Of a stretch of DNA of 64,000 nucleotides, positions 1 to 7,148 are shown one piece after another; within the stretch, counting starts at the first letter, position 1, and each line of letters opens with the position of its first letter. Made by a program: the position numbers and the translations under genes. Source of the stretch: Acidovorax sp. 69 (lineage in GTDB: Bacteria; Pseudomonadota; Gammaproteobacteria; Burkholderiales; Burkholderiaceae_C); contig NZ_PGEP01000001.1 of the NCBI RefSeq assembly GCF_002797445.1, positions 2,542,501 to 2,606,500 on the forward strand, read 5' to 3'. Below the pieces are notes generated by a model. The model was not told the DNA's origin. It did not search any database and saw only the letters and a list, made by a program, of their open reading frames with translations.

Positions 1-1
1 T

Positions 2-349
2 GCGGGCCTGTGGGATCCGTCACTGGCCTTTGTCATGGGCGGCGCCATCGCGGTGGGCATTTTTGCGTTTGCCGTGGCCAAGAAACGCACGACCAACTTT
101 TGGGGCGGCGCCATGCACTTGCCCGCCGCCCGCGATATTGATCGTCGCTTGCTGGTTGGCAGCCTGATCTTTGGCGTTGGATGGGGCATTGCCGGGTTTT
201 GCCCTGGTCCTGCCATCGTTTCCGCTGGTGCAGGCCAGCCCAAAGCCATCGTGTTTGTGATCGCCATGTTGGCGGGTATGTGGCTGTTTGAGCTCGCCGA
301 AGGCCGTCGTGCACACCGCGACTCCAACACTGAGGCCGGGGTCCACTGA
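2..349 (+). CDS. YeeE/YedE family membrane protein, 3' part only
   Basis: The reading frame is open from the first bases, so the start lies upstream of the window. About 115 C-terminal residues are visible. They contain two hydrophobic segments and the glycine-rich signature GVGWGIAGFCPGPAIVSAG with a membrane cysteine, which is typical of YeeE/YedE (TsuA/PmpA-like) proteins that move thiosulfate or other sulfur species across the inner membrane. The gene ends one base before the DUF442 sulfurtransferase-like gene. Similar pairings occur in sulfide and persulfide detoxification operons. The family call is firm; the transported compound is inferred. Confidence 0.8.
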   Translation, partial: AGLWDPSLAFVMGGAIAVGIFAFAVAKKRTTNFWGGAMHLPAARDIDRRLLVGSLIFGVGWGIAGFCPGPAIVSAGAGQPKAIVFVIAMLAGMWLFELAEGRRAHRDSNTEAGVH

Positions 350-350
350 T

Positions 351-707
351 ATGCCACTGCAAGTCGTCGCATTGACTCCGGACTTTGCCGTGTCGCCCCA
401 ACTGTCGGCAGATGATTTCGCCTGGGTGTCCGCACAAGGGTTCAAGACCGTCCTCAACAATCGCCCAGACGGGGAGGGCGGTGGCGCACAGCCCCTCAGC
501 AGTGGTCTGGAGAAGGCCGCCAAGGCGGCGGGGTTGCAGTATGTGTATCTACCGGTGGTGAGTGGCGCCATGACCCCGGCGCAGATACAGACCATGCGCG
601 ATGTGCTGGCGACATCCGCCAAGCCCATGCTGGCGTTCTGCCGATCTGGCGCACGGTCGGCCCAGTTGTTTGGCCTGGCGCAATCGCAGGACAAAGAGCT
701 TTCCTGA
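351..707 (+). CDS. TIGR01244/DUF442 phosphatase-like sulfurtransferase
   Basis: This encodes 118 aa. The start chosen is the ATG one base after the upstream stop; an earlier in-frame start at 288 would run inside the YeeE gene. The fold is that of cysteine phosphatases, with active-site loop CRSGARS (Cys-x5-Arg) near residue 98 and the N-terminal segment TVLNNRPDGEGG typical of DUF442. Family members occur alone or fused to persulfide dioxygenase (Blh-type proteins) and are thought to handle sulfane sulfur. Position between a YeeE protein and a SulP permease supports a sulfur role. Phosphatase activity cannot be excluded. Confidence 0.8.
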   Translation: MPLQVVALTPDFAVSPQLSADDFAWVSAQGFKTVLNNRPDGEGGGAQPLSSGLEKAAKAAGLQYVYLPVVSGAMTPAQIQTMRDVLATSAKPMLAFCRSGARSAQLFGLAQSQDKELS

Positions 708-724
708 CAAGCACAGAGGTCACC

Positions 725-2470
725 ATGAAGATTTGGCCTGATTGGGTCCGCACTTACCAAAAGTCCTGGTTTTCGGGCGATGTGGTTGCAGGCGTGATTG
801 TCACAGTGATGCTCATTCCACAAAGCCTGGCCTACGCCTTGCTGGCGGGGTTGCCGCCCGAGGTGGGGTTGTACGCGAGCATTCTTCCCATCATGGCGTA
901 CGCCTTGTTGGGGTCGAGCATGACGCTTGCGGTGGGCCCGGTGGCGGTTGCCTCGCTGATGACGGCCAGCGCGCTGCAGCCCTTGGCGTCGACGGGATCG
1001 GCGGACTACGTTGCCCTGGCCATGCTGCTCTCGCTGTTATCGGGCGGCATGCTGTTGCTGTTTGGTGCGCTCAGGCTGGGTTTTTTGGCCCACTTTCTGA
1101 GCCATCCAGTCATCAGCGGGTTTATTTCGGGTTCAGCGATTCTGATCGCAGCAGGCCAGATCAAGCATCTGCTGGGCGTGAAAGCAGGCGGCTCCAACGT
1201 TCTGGAAACCCTGCTTCAGTTGGCACAGGCCGTGCCGCGCACCAATGGAGTGACACTGGGCATCGGGGCCGCGAGCGTCTTGTTCCTGGTACTGGCGCGT
1301 AAGTCCCTCGCGCCTTGGCTCGTCCGTGTCGGGGCTACGCCGAAATTGGCGGACATCGCCTCCAAGCTCGCGCCCATGCTGGCGGTGGTTGTTTCTACGG
1401 CACTGGTGGCGGCATTGCGCTGGGATCAAACTGCGGGTGTGAGCATCGTGGGTGCCGTGCCACAAGGCCTTCCCGGATTGGCCTGGCCCAGCGTGCCCTT
1501 CTCGGCTGTCGGCCAACTGTGGTTACCGGCCTTGCTCATCTCTTTGGTGGGTTTTGTGGAAAGTGTGTCGGTAGCGCAGTCTCTGGCCCTCAAGCGCCAA
1601 CAGCGCATCGACCCCAATCGCGAGCTTCTGGGTTTGGGCGCGGCCAATGTGGCCAGTGCCTTGTCGGGCGGCTTTCCGGTCACTGGCGGGTTTGCGCGAT
1701 CCGTTGTCAACTTCGCTGCTGGAGCCAACACGCCCTTGGCGGGCGTGATTTCTGCCGTGCTGATGGGCGTCGTGATCGCTGCCTTGACGAGCTTGTTTCA
1801 TTACCTGCCCCACGCGGTGCTGGCGGCCACCATCATTGTGGCGGTGGTGTCGCTGATCGATGTTCAGACCCTGCGTGAGGCTTGGCGCTACGACAAGGCC
1901 GATGCCATGTCTTTGCTGGCAACCGCTGGTGGCGTCGTCGGCTGGGGCGTGGAGGTGGGCATTCTGATGGGAGTTGCCTTGTCATTGGGCACGCTGGTGT
2001 GGCGCAGCAGCCATCCCCATATTGCCGTGGTGGGGCGCGTACCGGGCACAGAGCACTTTCGGAATGTTGCGCGCCATCAAGTGGTCACCGAGCCAGGCTT
2101 GATCGCTGTGCGTGTGGATGAAAGCCTGTACTTCGCCAATTCGAACGTACTGCAAGACACCATCGAAGCATTGGTGCTCGCCCATCCTGAGACGCGACAC
2201 GTGCTCTTGGTGTGTTCTGCGGTCAATCAGATTGATGCCACCGCGCTGGGTACGTTGACCGATCTGGAACGCAGCCTGACGCAAAGGGGCATCGTACTTT
2301 TATTGGCCGAAGTCAAAGGCCCTGTCCTCGATCGTTTGGAACACACAGCCTTGGGCCAACAACTGCAGGGGCGGGTGTTCTTGAGTACGCATGAGGGCTT
2401 TGTGTTTGCTCATCAAAATGCTGGCGCGCAACGCAGTCGTCTTGAGGCGGTAGCTGCCTCTCCGGCCTGA
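725..2470 (+). CDS. SulP family anion permease with STAS domain
   Basis: The 581-aa protein has the SulP signature near the N-terminus (VTVMLIPQSLAYALLAGLPP, residues about 27-46), ten or more hydrophobic segments up to about residue 420, and a cytoplasmic STAS domain at about 440-560. SulP proteins carry sulfate, bicarbonate or dicarboxylates across the inner membrane. A Shine-Dalgarno sequence AGAGGT precedes the ATG. It follows the YeeE and DUF442 genes closely, so sulfate or sulfite movement is the likeliest job, for example export of sulfide-oxidation products. The substrate cannot be read from sequence. Confidence 0.88.
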   Translation: MKIWPDWVRTYQKSWFSGDVVAGVIVTVMLIPQSLAYALLAGLPPEVGLYASILPIMAYALLGSSMTLAVGPVAVASLMTASALQPLASTGSADYVALAMLLSLLSGGMLLLFGALRLGFLAHFLSHPVISGFISGSAILIAAGQIKHLLGVKAGGSNVLETLLQLAQAVPRTNGVTLGIGAASVLFLVLARKSLAPWLVRVGATPKLADIASKLAPMLAVVVSTALVAALRWDQTAGVSIVGAVPQGLPGLAWPSVPFSAVGQLWLPALLISLVGFVESVSVAQSLALKRQQRIDPNRELLGLGAANVASALSGGFPVTGGFARSVVNFAAGANTPLAGVISAVLMGVVIAALTSLFHYLPHAVLAATIIVAVVSLIDVQTLREAWRYDKADAMSLLATAGGVVGWGVEVGILMGVALSLGTLVWRSSHPHIAVVGRVPGTEHFRNVARHQVVTEPGLIAVRVDESLYFANSNVLQDTIEALVLAHPETRHVLLVCSAVNQIDATALGTLTDLERSLTQRGIVLLLAEVKGPVLDRLEHTALGQQLQGRVFLSTHEGFVFAHQNAGAQRSRLEAVAASPA

Positions 2471-2589
2471 TAATCGAAGGCCGGGGCCAACGGGGCCGCC
2501 TTTTGAGGCGGCGCCGGTATCCAGGTGCTCCAATATCTGCCAAATATCTGCAACGCCCCTGTTCAAGACCAGGCAAGAGACTACCCACC

Positions 2590-2904
2590 ATGCGCATCAA
2601 CCTGACCACACCCTTCGGAGACAAGGATGCTGCCAAGGCCCTCGGCGCACGCTGGGACTCAGCCCGAAAGATCTGGTACGTGGTGAATCCCCAGGATCTC
2701 ACTCCATTCATGCGCTGGATTCCCAATCTGGATGCAGCGAGGGATGAGGCTGCCAACGGAGTATCTGTTCCGCCCATTGCGCCGACCAGTACCAAGGCAG
2801 CCACCGCAGGCAAGGCCAGTCTGGTGACGGGACCCACGGATGTGGTGGCCCCGTGCGACTGTGACGTGTTGCCTTGGGCAGACTGCGCTCATACGCTGGG
2901 GTGA
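2590..2904 (+). CDS. DUF5710 domain protein
   Basis: This encodes 104 aa. Residues 1-45 match the DUF5710 pattern: MRINLTTPF, then KALGARWDSARKIWYV, then a tryptophan-rich end. The domain is common in plasmid and phage proteins such as primases and TraC-type proteins, but here it stands alone, followed by a Thr/Ala-rich linker and a short Cys-containing tail (CDCDVLPWADC). The start was set at the ATG that begins the conserved domain. The gene ends 45 bp before the first dif-like site, so it may be accessory DNA linked to the adjacent element. Its function is unknown. Confidence 0.7.
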   Translation: MRINLTTPFGDKDAAKALGARWDSARKIWYVVNPQDLTPFMRWIPNLDAARDEAANGVSVPPIAPTSTKAATAGKASLVTGPTDVVAPCDCDVLPWADCAHTLG

Positions 2905-2949
2905 TGCAGGAGCGTGAGGCGAAAAGTGATTCCATTTTTGGAACTTGTA

Positions 2950-2977
2950 ATTTAACATAATATACATCGTATCTAGT
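2950..2977 (-). other. dif-like XerCD site, left end of the element
   Basis: Read on the minus strand, the right half matches Escherichia coli dif exactly: central spacer TGTATA and XerD arm TTATGTTAAAT. The XerC arm is ACTAGATACGA, which departs from the enterobacterial arm but is shared, with one difference, by the site at 4750-4777. A perfect XerD half suggests that this copy retains the chromosomal dimer-resolution function, placing the window at or near the replication terminus. Confidence 0.7.
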
Positions 2978-3047
2978 TAAATATCGCCAGGGCCATCGTC
3001 GCCATGACCCTGACACCCGCGCCCAGCTTGCGTTTCGGTTCAAAGCC

Positions 3048-4052
3048 ATGTACCGCAACCTGGGCCTGGATCTGCCCGGTTGCGCGAAGCTTCTTCACGT
3101 CACTGAGCGCACTTTGCATAACTGGGAGTCTGGCAAACACGACATCCCGTTTGCGGCCTACAAGCTGCTGCGGCTGCTCAACCGCATGGAGCTGCCCGGC
3201 GACTCCTGGGACGGCTGGTGCTTTCATGGCGGCAAGCTGTGGACGCCTGAGGGACGACAGCTCACGGGCAAGGATGGCTCCTGGTGGTCGTTGTTGGTTC
3301 GTCAGGCTGCCATGTTCGTGGAGCTGGTGCAGGCGCCAGACCGGGACAGCCGTAGGCGGCACGGTCTGGAGGACGCGCCAGCGTCCGGGCTTGTCTCAGT
3401 ATCAACAAGTTGTACGAGTGCCAAAGTTGATATCACTGATGATATCAAATTGACATCAAATCTCGCTGATCCTATGATCTTGCCGTCATATCAGATTGAT
3501 TACGGATTGATATCATGTCCTACCCCCTCCGCCTTCCTCCGAACCTTGAAGCAGCAGCCCGAGAGCGGGCCGCAGGCATCGGGATTAGCTTCAACGCCTT
3601 CCTTTGTGTCTGTGTCGATGCCTATGTCAATGGCGCAGCCAAACCCGCCATTGAGGCCAGAGCGCCCAGGGCTGCAAGCCAAAGAGAACAGCTCAAGGAC
3701 CGGCGTAACGAAGCTGAGTTCCAGTCCATTGCCGACGAGCTCGATGAAAACGGCCAGTCTGGAGAGGACAGCACGGACTGGAGGTTCTTTGATCCGGACC
3801 CGGAACTTTGGCCCTTTGTCGATCCAGACCCCCAATGGGCCAAGCGCAGAGACGAAATCCTTGAAAGGTATGGCGACGCTGTCGAAACCGGGACCAAAGC
3901 ACTTGAGCGGGAATACTGGGCCACACGGCAACGCCCTGCCTATGAGCAACCAGGAACCCAAGGCCAGTCAGCGCCAAAAAAGCACCGCTCCAAGCAGCGC
4001 ACAGGTCGGGACTGACCCTTCGTATCGACAGTTTGCAGGGGGTGCCCGATGA
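3048..4052 (+). CDS. XafT/VC1465-like Xer recombination activator (frame runs on into next gene)
   Basis: The first 110 or so codons encode a helix-turn-helix protein (LLHVTERTLHNWESGKHDIP at about residues 15-34), followed by a Trp/Gly-rich segment with WCFHGGKLWTPEGR. This is the pattern of the VC1465 family, whose TLC-phi member XafT activates XerCD recombination at dif. Location beside a dif-like site fits. After about residue 125 the frame becomes Ser/Pro/Thr-rich, passes through a promoter and operators, and overlaps the ribbon-helix-helix gene in another phase. That tail is probably not real protein, although the frame does end in an ATGA overlap with the gene at 4049. The frame is also open upstream to 2961 without a clear start codon. 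Confidence 0.55.
   Translation: MYRNLGLDLPGCAKLLHVTERTLHNWESGKHDIPFAAYKLLRLLNRMELPGDSWDGWCFHGGKLWTPEGRQLTGKDGSWWSLLVRQAAMFVELVQAPDRDSRRRHGLEDAPASGLVSVSTSCTSAKVDITDDIKLTSNLADPMILPSYQIDYGLISCPTPSAFLRTLKQQPESGPQASGLASTPSFVSVSMPMSMAQPNPPLRPERPGLQAKENSSRTGVTKLSSSPLPTSSMKTASLERTARTGGSLIRTRNFGPLSIQTPNGPSAETKSLKGMATLSKPGPKHLSGNTGPHGNALPMSNQEPKASQRQKSTAPSSAQVGTDPSYRQFAGGAR
3428..3515. promoter_or_regulatory. Cluster of TGATATCA operators
   Basis: Three exact copies of the 8-bp palindrome TGATATCA lie at 3428-3435, 3440-3447 and 3508-3515, with a one-base variant TGACATCA at 3451-3458. They sit around and inside the promoter at 3450-3478, and the last one touches the start codon of the ribbon-helix-helix gene. 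Ribbon-helix-helix proteins usually bind short tandem palindromes as cooperating dimers, so autorepression by the downstream product is the obvious reading. The repeats are seen directly; the binding protein is inferred. Confidence 0.6.
3450..3478 (+). promoter_or_regulatory. Strong sigma-70 promoter of the ribbon-helix-helix gene
   Basis: A -35 box TTGACA (3450-3455) and a -10 box TATGAT (3473-3478) are separated by the ideal 17 bp. This is about as close to consensus as a natural promoter gets. It drives the genes from 3515 onward and overlaps the TGATATCA operators, so transcription would be strong when repression is lifted. Confidence 0.7.
3515..4015 (+). CDS. Ribbon-helix-helix (Arc/CopG-like) DNA-binding protein
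   Basis: The 166-aa product starts with YPLRLPPNLEAAARERAAG and then ISFNAFLCVCVDAYV. That is a beta strand followed by two helices as in Arc/CopG/HicB-type ribbon-helix-helix repressors (residues 2-40). The rest is charged and acidic, with a tandem DPDPELWPFVDPDPQW stretch near residues 90-110 and a basic tail; I recognise no catalytic domain there. The gene has its own near-consensus promoter inside repeated palindromes, suggesting autoregulation. It overlaps the open tail of the XafT-like frame in another phase; its composition is much more protein-like than that tail. Confidence 0.65.
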   Translation: MSYPLRLPPNLEAAARERAAGIGISFNAFLCVCVDAYVNGAAKPAIEARAPRAASQREQLKDRRNEAEFQSIADELDENGQSGEDSTDWRFFDPDPELWPFVDPDPQWAKRRDEILERYGDAVETGTKALEREYWATRQRPAYEQPGTQGQSAPKKHRSKQRTGRD

Positions 4053-4387
4053 GCGCCCCGCACACCTTCGCCCCGGAGAAACTCCCCGCAGACTGCTGGG
4101 ACTGGATCACCCGGGAGGACGCTACCCGCCATGTCCTGGCTGCGTTTGAGATGGCACGCCGGGAATGCTTCCCGCCCACCGGTGAGAGATTCAGGGATGG
4201 TGAGGGCCGGGCATGGTCGGGCCGGGAGACCTTCGCCAACGATCTGGCCGACTGCTTCGCCATGCGCATCAAGGCCATGGCCCACGGCTACGGCCTGGGA
4301 GACTTCGCCCCCGAAGCCAAGCGCCTGACCCTGTGGGGACAGCGCGGCAACGCCTGCGCGCCAGCTCAGGAGGAGCCTGCGCCATGA
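4049..4387 (+). CDS. Hypothetical protein of the dif-flanked element
   Basis: This encodes 112 aa with no family I recognise. It is rich in Trp, Arg and acidic residues (CWDWITREDATRHVLAAF, then CFAMRIKAMAHGYGLGDF), and looks soluble and mostly helical. It begins 33 bp after the ribbon-helix-helix gene behind a GGGGG-type ribosome-binding site. Its stop overlaps the next start in an ATGA, so it is probably translated with the neighbouring gene. It lies fully inside the dif-flanked unit. Function unknown. Confidence 0.5.
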   Translation: MSAPHTFAPEKLPADCWDWITREDATRHVLAAFEMARRECFPPTGERFRDGEGRAWSGRETFANDLADCFAMRIKAMAHGYGLGDFAPEAKRLTLWGQRGNACAPAQEEPAP

Positions 4388-4755
4388 GCCGCTTCACCGA
4401 CGACATTTACCGCCATTGGCTGCGCCAAAACAGCCAGGGCACGCCCCGCCGCGCAGCGGCAGGGGATGCCCGGGGTATGGGGCCGCGCCCCATGTCCAGC
4501 CTGCCCCGCCCAACGTACCCCACGGCACAGGGCGCAGCGTCCCCAGGGCGCCTGAGCCCGTCCGGGGCGCAACCCCCGCACTCCCCCGCCCTGGCTGGGC
4601 TTGAGCCCGCCCACGGCGACCCGCCGCGTGGCGCTGCCGCTGCAAACGACGGCACTTATTCGCGCCATGAAAAACAGAATTCAGCGGCGGTCGATTATGT
4701 GGACAACCTTTTTTTAAAACAGAATGAAGATTATTATCCTGGGGGGTCAAGATAA
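4384..4755 (+). CDS. Hypothetical Pro/Ala-rich protein at the element's right end
   Basis: This encodes 123 aa. The start was chosen because ATG overlaps the upstream stop (ATGA at 4384-4387) after a GAGGAG ribosome-binding site. The N-terminus (SRFTDDIYRHWLRQNSQG) looks like a folded start; residues 20-85 are Pro/Ala/Gly/Ser-rich and probably disordered; the C-terminus (VDYVDNLFLKQNEDYYPGGS) comes from more AT-rich DNA. The stop codon lies inside the right dif-like site. It could be a spurious frame in part, but the coupling to the previous gene favours translation. Not recognised. Confidence 0.4.
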   Translation: MSRFTDDIYRHWLRQNSQGTPRRAAAGDARGMGPRPMSSLPRPTYPTAQGAASPGRLSPSGAQPPHSPALAGLEPAHGDPPRGAAAANDGTYSRHEKQNSAAVDYVDNLFLKQNEDYYPGGSR

Positions 4756-4777
4756 TGCCTTATACATCGTATCTACT
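4750..4777 (-). other. dif-like XerCD site, right end of the element (degenerate XerD arm)
   Basis: On the minus strand this has XerC arm AGTAGATACGA and spacer TGTATA, both nearly identical to the site at 2950-2977 (one difference in 17 bases). The XerD arm, AGGCATTATCT, does not resemble the consensus. One good and one poor XerD arm is what integration of an IMEX with a defective XerD half would leave. Confidence 0.6.
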
Positions 4778-4864
4778 AGAGTAAGCGCAGAAGCACAATG
4801 CATGCACGCGCCTTTTGCGTACCCCAAGGCCTCTCGACGGCCCAAGCCGCTACCATCCTTGTCC

Positions 4865-5662
4865 ATGACCCTTACAACCCAAACTCCTTCTAAGTCCTCT
4901 ATCCATTTTGGCCACCAAGGTCGCGTCTGCATTGTCACTGGCGGTGCGCAAGGCATCGGCGAGGCTTGCGCTCGGCGGTTTGCTGTCGAGGGCGCCAAGG
5001 CCGTGATTGTGGATGTGGACGATGCGCGCGGTCAGGCGTTGGCGCAGGAGCTGGGTGCGTTGTATGTGCGCTGCGATGTGGGCGACAAGGCCCAGGTGGA
5101 TGCGCTGGTGGCGCAGACGCTGGCAGCTTATGGCCGCATCGATGTGCTGGTGAACAACGCGGGCATCTTTCGGGCCGCTGACTTTCTGGAGGTCACCGAG
5201 GCTGACTTTGATGCCGTGCTGAGGGTCAACCTCAGGGGTTCGTTCCTGGTCGGCCAGGCCGTGGCGCGGGCCATGGTGGCTTCGGGCGGCGGTTCTATCG
5301 TCAACATGAGTTCGGTCAATGGCGTGCTGACCATTCCCAATATCGCGAGCTACAACGTCAGCAAAGGGGGTGTGAACCAGCTCACACGGGTGATGGCTCT
5401 GGCATTGGCCGACAAGAACATCCGCGTAAACGCTGTGGCGCCCGGAACGATTGCGACCGAGCTGGCCGCCAAGGCGGTGCTGACCAGTGACGAAGCCAAA
5501 AGCAAGATCATGAGCCGCACGCCCATGAAGCGGCTGGGCGAACCGTCGGAGATTGCCGATGTGGTGGCCTGGCTGGCCAGCGATGCCGCCAGCTATGTGA
5601 CCGGCGAGATCGTGACAGTGGATGGCGGCCGCATGACTTTGAACTACACCGTACCGGTTTGA
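4865..5662 (+). CDS. SDR family oxidoreductase
   Basis: This encodes 265 aa. It is a classical short-chain dehydrogenase with cofactor motif TGGAQGIG near residue 25, NNAG near 98, catalytic Ser in NMSS and Tyr-Lys in SYNVSKGG, and the C-terminal signature YVTGEIVTVDGG. Acidic residues after the second strand (VDVDD) favour NAD over NADP. The start chosen is the ATG at 4865 just before the domain; an earlier in-frame ATG at 4724 would begin inside the dif-flanked element. Such enzymes reduce or oxidise secondary alcohols; the substrate is unknown. A palindromic repeat follows the stop and separates it from the convergent MATE gene. Confidence 0.85.
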   Translation: MTLTTQTPSKSSIHFGHQGRVCIVTGGAQGIGEACARRFAVEGAKAVIVDVDDARGQALAQELGALYVRCDVGDKAQVDALVAQTLAAYGRIDVLVNNAGIFRAADFLEVTEADFDAVLRVNLRGSFLVGQAVARAMVASGGGSIVNMSSVNGVLTIPNIASYNVSKGGVNQLTRVMALALADKNIRVNAVAPGTIATELAAKAVLTSDEAKSKIMSRTPMKRLGEPSEIADVVAWLASDAASYVTGEIVTVDGGRMTLNYTVPV

Positions 5663-5670
5663 CCCACTGA

Positions 5671-5729
5671 AATACTATTGAATTGATAGCTGCTAGCGCT
5701 TAATGGAAAAGCGCTAGCGGCCAATTTGA
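5671..5729. repeat. Dispersed palindromic repeat, copy between SDR and MATE genes
   Basis: The segment has the arms GATAGCTGCTAGCGCTT and AAGCGCTAGCGGCC, which fold into a hairpin, then a short AT-rich tail. The same pattern recurs at 10490, 24186 and 30313, and in fragments elsewhere. It lies between two converging genes, where it may serve as a two-way transcription stop. Confidence 0.75.
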
Positions 5730-5738
5730 CTCATATTC

Positions 5739-7148
5739 TCAGGACTGCGGCATCCGCTGCAACAACCCAGCCATCCTGCGCGGCCAGCCCACCGCGCCAA
5801 ACCATGCGCCACCTGCCACCGCCCAGGCATTGACCACGCCGTACAACACCAGTGCTACGGCTTGGGCGGCAAACACGGCCGCCAGGCCGCCGCCCCAGCG
5901 CAGTGCCAACCAGCCACCCGTCACGGCCACCACCAGCCGGACGATGTTGCCGATCACAGGCCAGAGCAAGCGCCCTGCCCCTTGCGAGGCAAAGTACAAA
6001 ACCAGGCCCAGACCGAAAAAGCCATACACGGGGCCCACCGTACGCAGATACAACGCACCCGCCTCCACCATGGTGGGGTCGCTGTTGAACAACGACAACC
6101 ACGCACCCGGAAACGCAGCCGCCCATAAGCCGATGGCCTCTGCCATCACAAAGGCGATGGCTGCACCGATCCAGGTGGCGCGCAGGGCGCGTTCACGCTG
6201 GCCTGCGCCAATGCAGGTACCCACCATGGCCACCAGCGGCGCGCCCAGGCCGAACACCAAGGGCACCAGCAGATATTCCAGCCGTGACGCGGTGCCATAC
6301 CCGGCAATGGCCGCCGTGCCAAAGCCGCCGACCAATGCGGTGGTCACCCCAATCGCCACGTTGGTGGCCACGGTCGACACGGTGCCCACCAGACCCACCC
6401 GCAAAATGTCTTTGAACAACACCCAACGAAACCGGATGTGGGCCAACGATGGCTGCAGCAGGCTGCGCGGCGACCACAGATACGCTGCCAGCACCAGGCT
6501 GCCGACCAGGTAATACGCCATCAGCGCAATCGCCCCGCCCGCAATGCCCAGGCCAGGCACCGGTCCCCAGCCAAAAATAAGCAGCGGCGACAGAGGCACC
6601 AGCACAAAGGCGCCCAGCACGGTGACATAGGCCGGCATCGCCATGTTGCCCGTGCCGCGAATCACCGCCGACAGCGTGTTGAACAGCCACACCAGGAACG
6701 CGCCCGCAAACACCCAGTTGGAATAGACCAGTGCGGCATCTAGCGCCCCGCCCGTGCCCCCCATCCGGGTGTAGAGCCAGCGCCCTCCTCCCACCACGCC
6801 CACGGTAAAGACCAGCGAGAACGCTGCCGCAATCGCCAACGCATGCAACACCAACGCATCGGCATCTTCGCGCCGCCGCGCGCCCAAAGCACGGGCGATG
6901 GCCGACGCAATACCACCGCCCATGGCCCCCGCAGACGTCATCTGCATGAGCATGACCACCGGGAACACCAGCGCCATGCCCGCCAGCGCATCGGTGCCCA
7001 GCTTGCCGACAAAGTACGTCTCGATCAGGCCGACACCCGCCTGCGCCAGCATCACCAGCACATTGGGCGCGGCCAGGCGCAGCAGCGTGGGCGCAATGGG
7101 CGCCTCCAGCAGCATGCGGGTGCGCGGGTTCAGGGCCTCGGTGGTCAT
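5739..7148 (-). CDS. MATE family efflux transporter
   Basis: The 469-aa protein has about twelve membrane segments in two homologous halves, with MATE features such as ETYFVGKLGTDALAGMALVFPVVMLMQ near the N-terminus and GTASRLEYLLVPLVFGLGAPLVAMVGTCIGAGQ in the second half. MATE proteins export cationic drugs and metabolites using a sodium or proton gradient. The start was set at the ATG that overlaps the MaoC stop (ATGA at 7145-7148); the frame is open further upstream, but that part lies inside the MaoC gene. Substrate not predictable. Confidence 0.88.
   Translation of the reverse strand: MTTEALNPRTRMLLEAPIAPTLLRLAAPNVLVMLAQAGVGLIETYFVGKLGTDALAGMALVFPVVMLMQMTSAGAMGGGIASAIARALGARRREDADALVLHALAIAAAFSLVFTVGVVGGGRWLYTRMGGTGGALDAALVYSNWVFAGAFLVWLFNTLSAVIRGTGNMAMPAYVTVLGAFVLVPLSPLLIFGWGPVPGLGIAGGAIALMAYYLVGSLVLAAYLWSPRSLLQPSLAHIRFRWVLFKDILRVGLVGTVSTVATNVAIGVTTALVGGFGTAAIAGYGTASRLEYLLVPLVFGLGAPLVAMVGTCIGAGQRERALRATWIGAAIAFVMAEAIGLWAAAFPGAWLSLFNSDPTMVEAGALYLRTVGPVYGFFGLGLVLYFASQGAGRLLWPVIGNIVRLVVAVTGGWLALRWGGGLAAVFAAQAVALVLYGVVNAWAVAGGAWFGAVGWPRRMAGLLQRMPQS

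Larger units (their letters stand above)
2950..4777. mobile_element. Putative Xer-dependent (IMEX-type) element between two dif-like sites
   Basis: A 1.8 kb unit lies between two dif-like sites in the same orientation, with their central spacers exactly 1800 bp apart. It contains a VC1465/XafT-like gene, a ribbon-helix-helix gene and two unknown genes, and has no transposase or phage integrase. The set-up resembles integrative elements that use host XerC/XerD, such as TLC-phi of Vibrio cholerae, whose XafT activates recombination at dif. No replication or coat genes are seen, so it would be a satellite or remnant. The dif match and repeat are direct observation; mobility is inference. Confidence 0.65.

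Noticed and set aside
2495..2512. GCCGCC/GGCGGC hairpin after the SulP gene as a terminator
   Set aside because: There is no T-run after the stem, so only a hairpin can be claimed, not an intrinsic terminator.
3004..3453. Alternative 149-aa frame over the XafT-like gene
   Set aside because: Its sequence has no family pattern, while the other phase shows a clear helix-turn-helix and the WCFHGGK segment. I considered a frameshift near 3360 joining the two frames but could not support it.
4724..4864. Upstream in-frame extension of the SDR gene
   Set aside because: It starts inside the right dif-like site and adds 47 residues with no SDR homology pattern; the ATG at 4865 gives the normal N-terminus.
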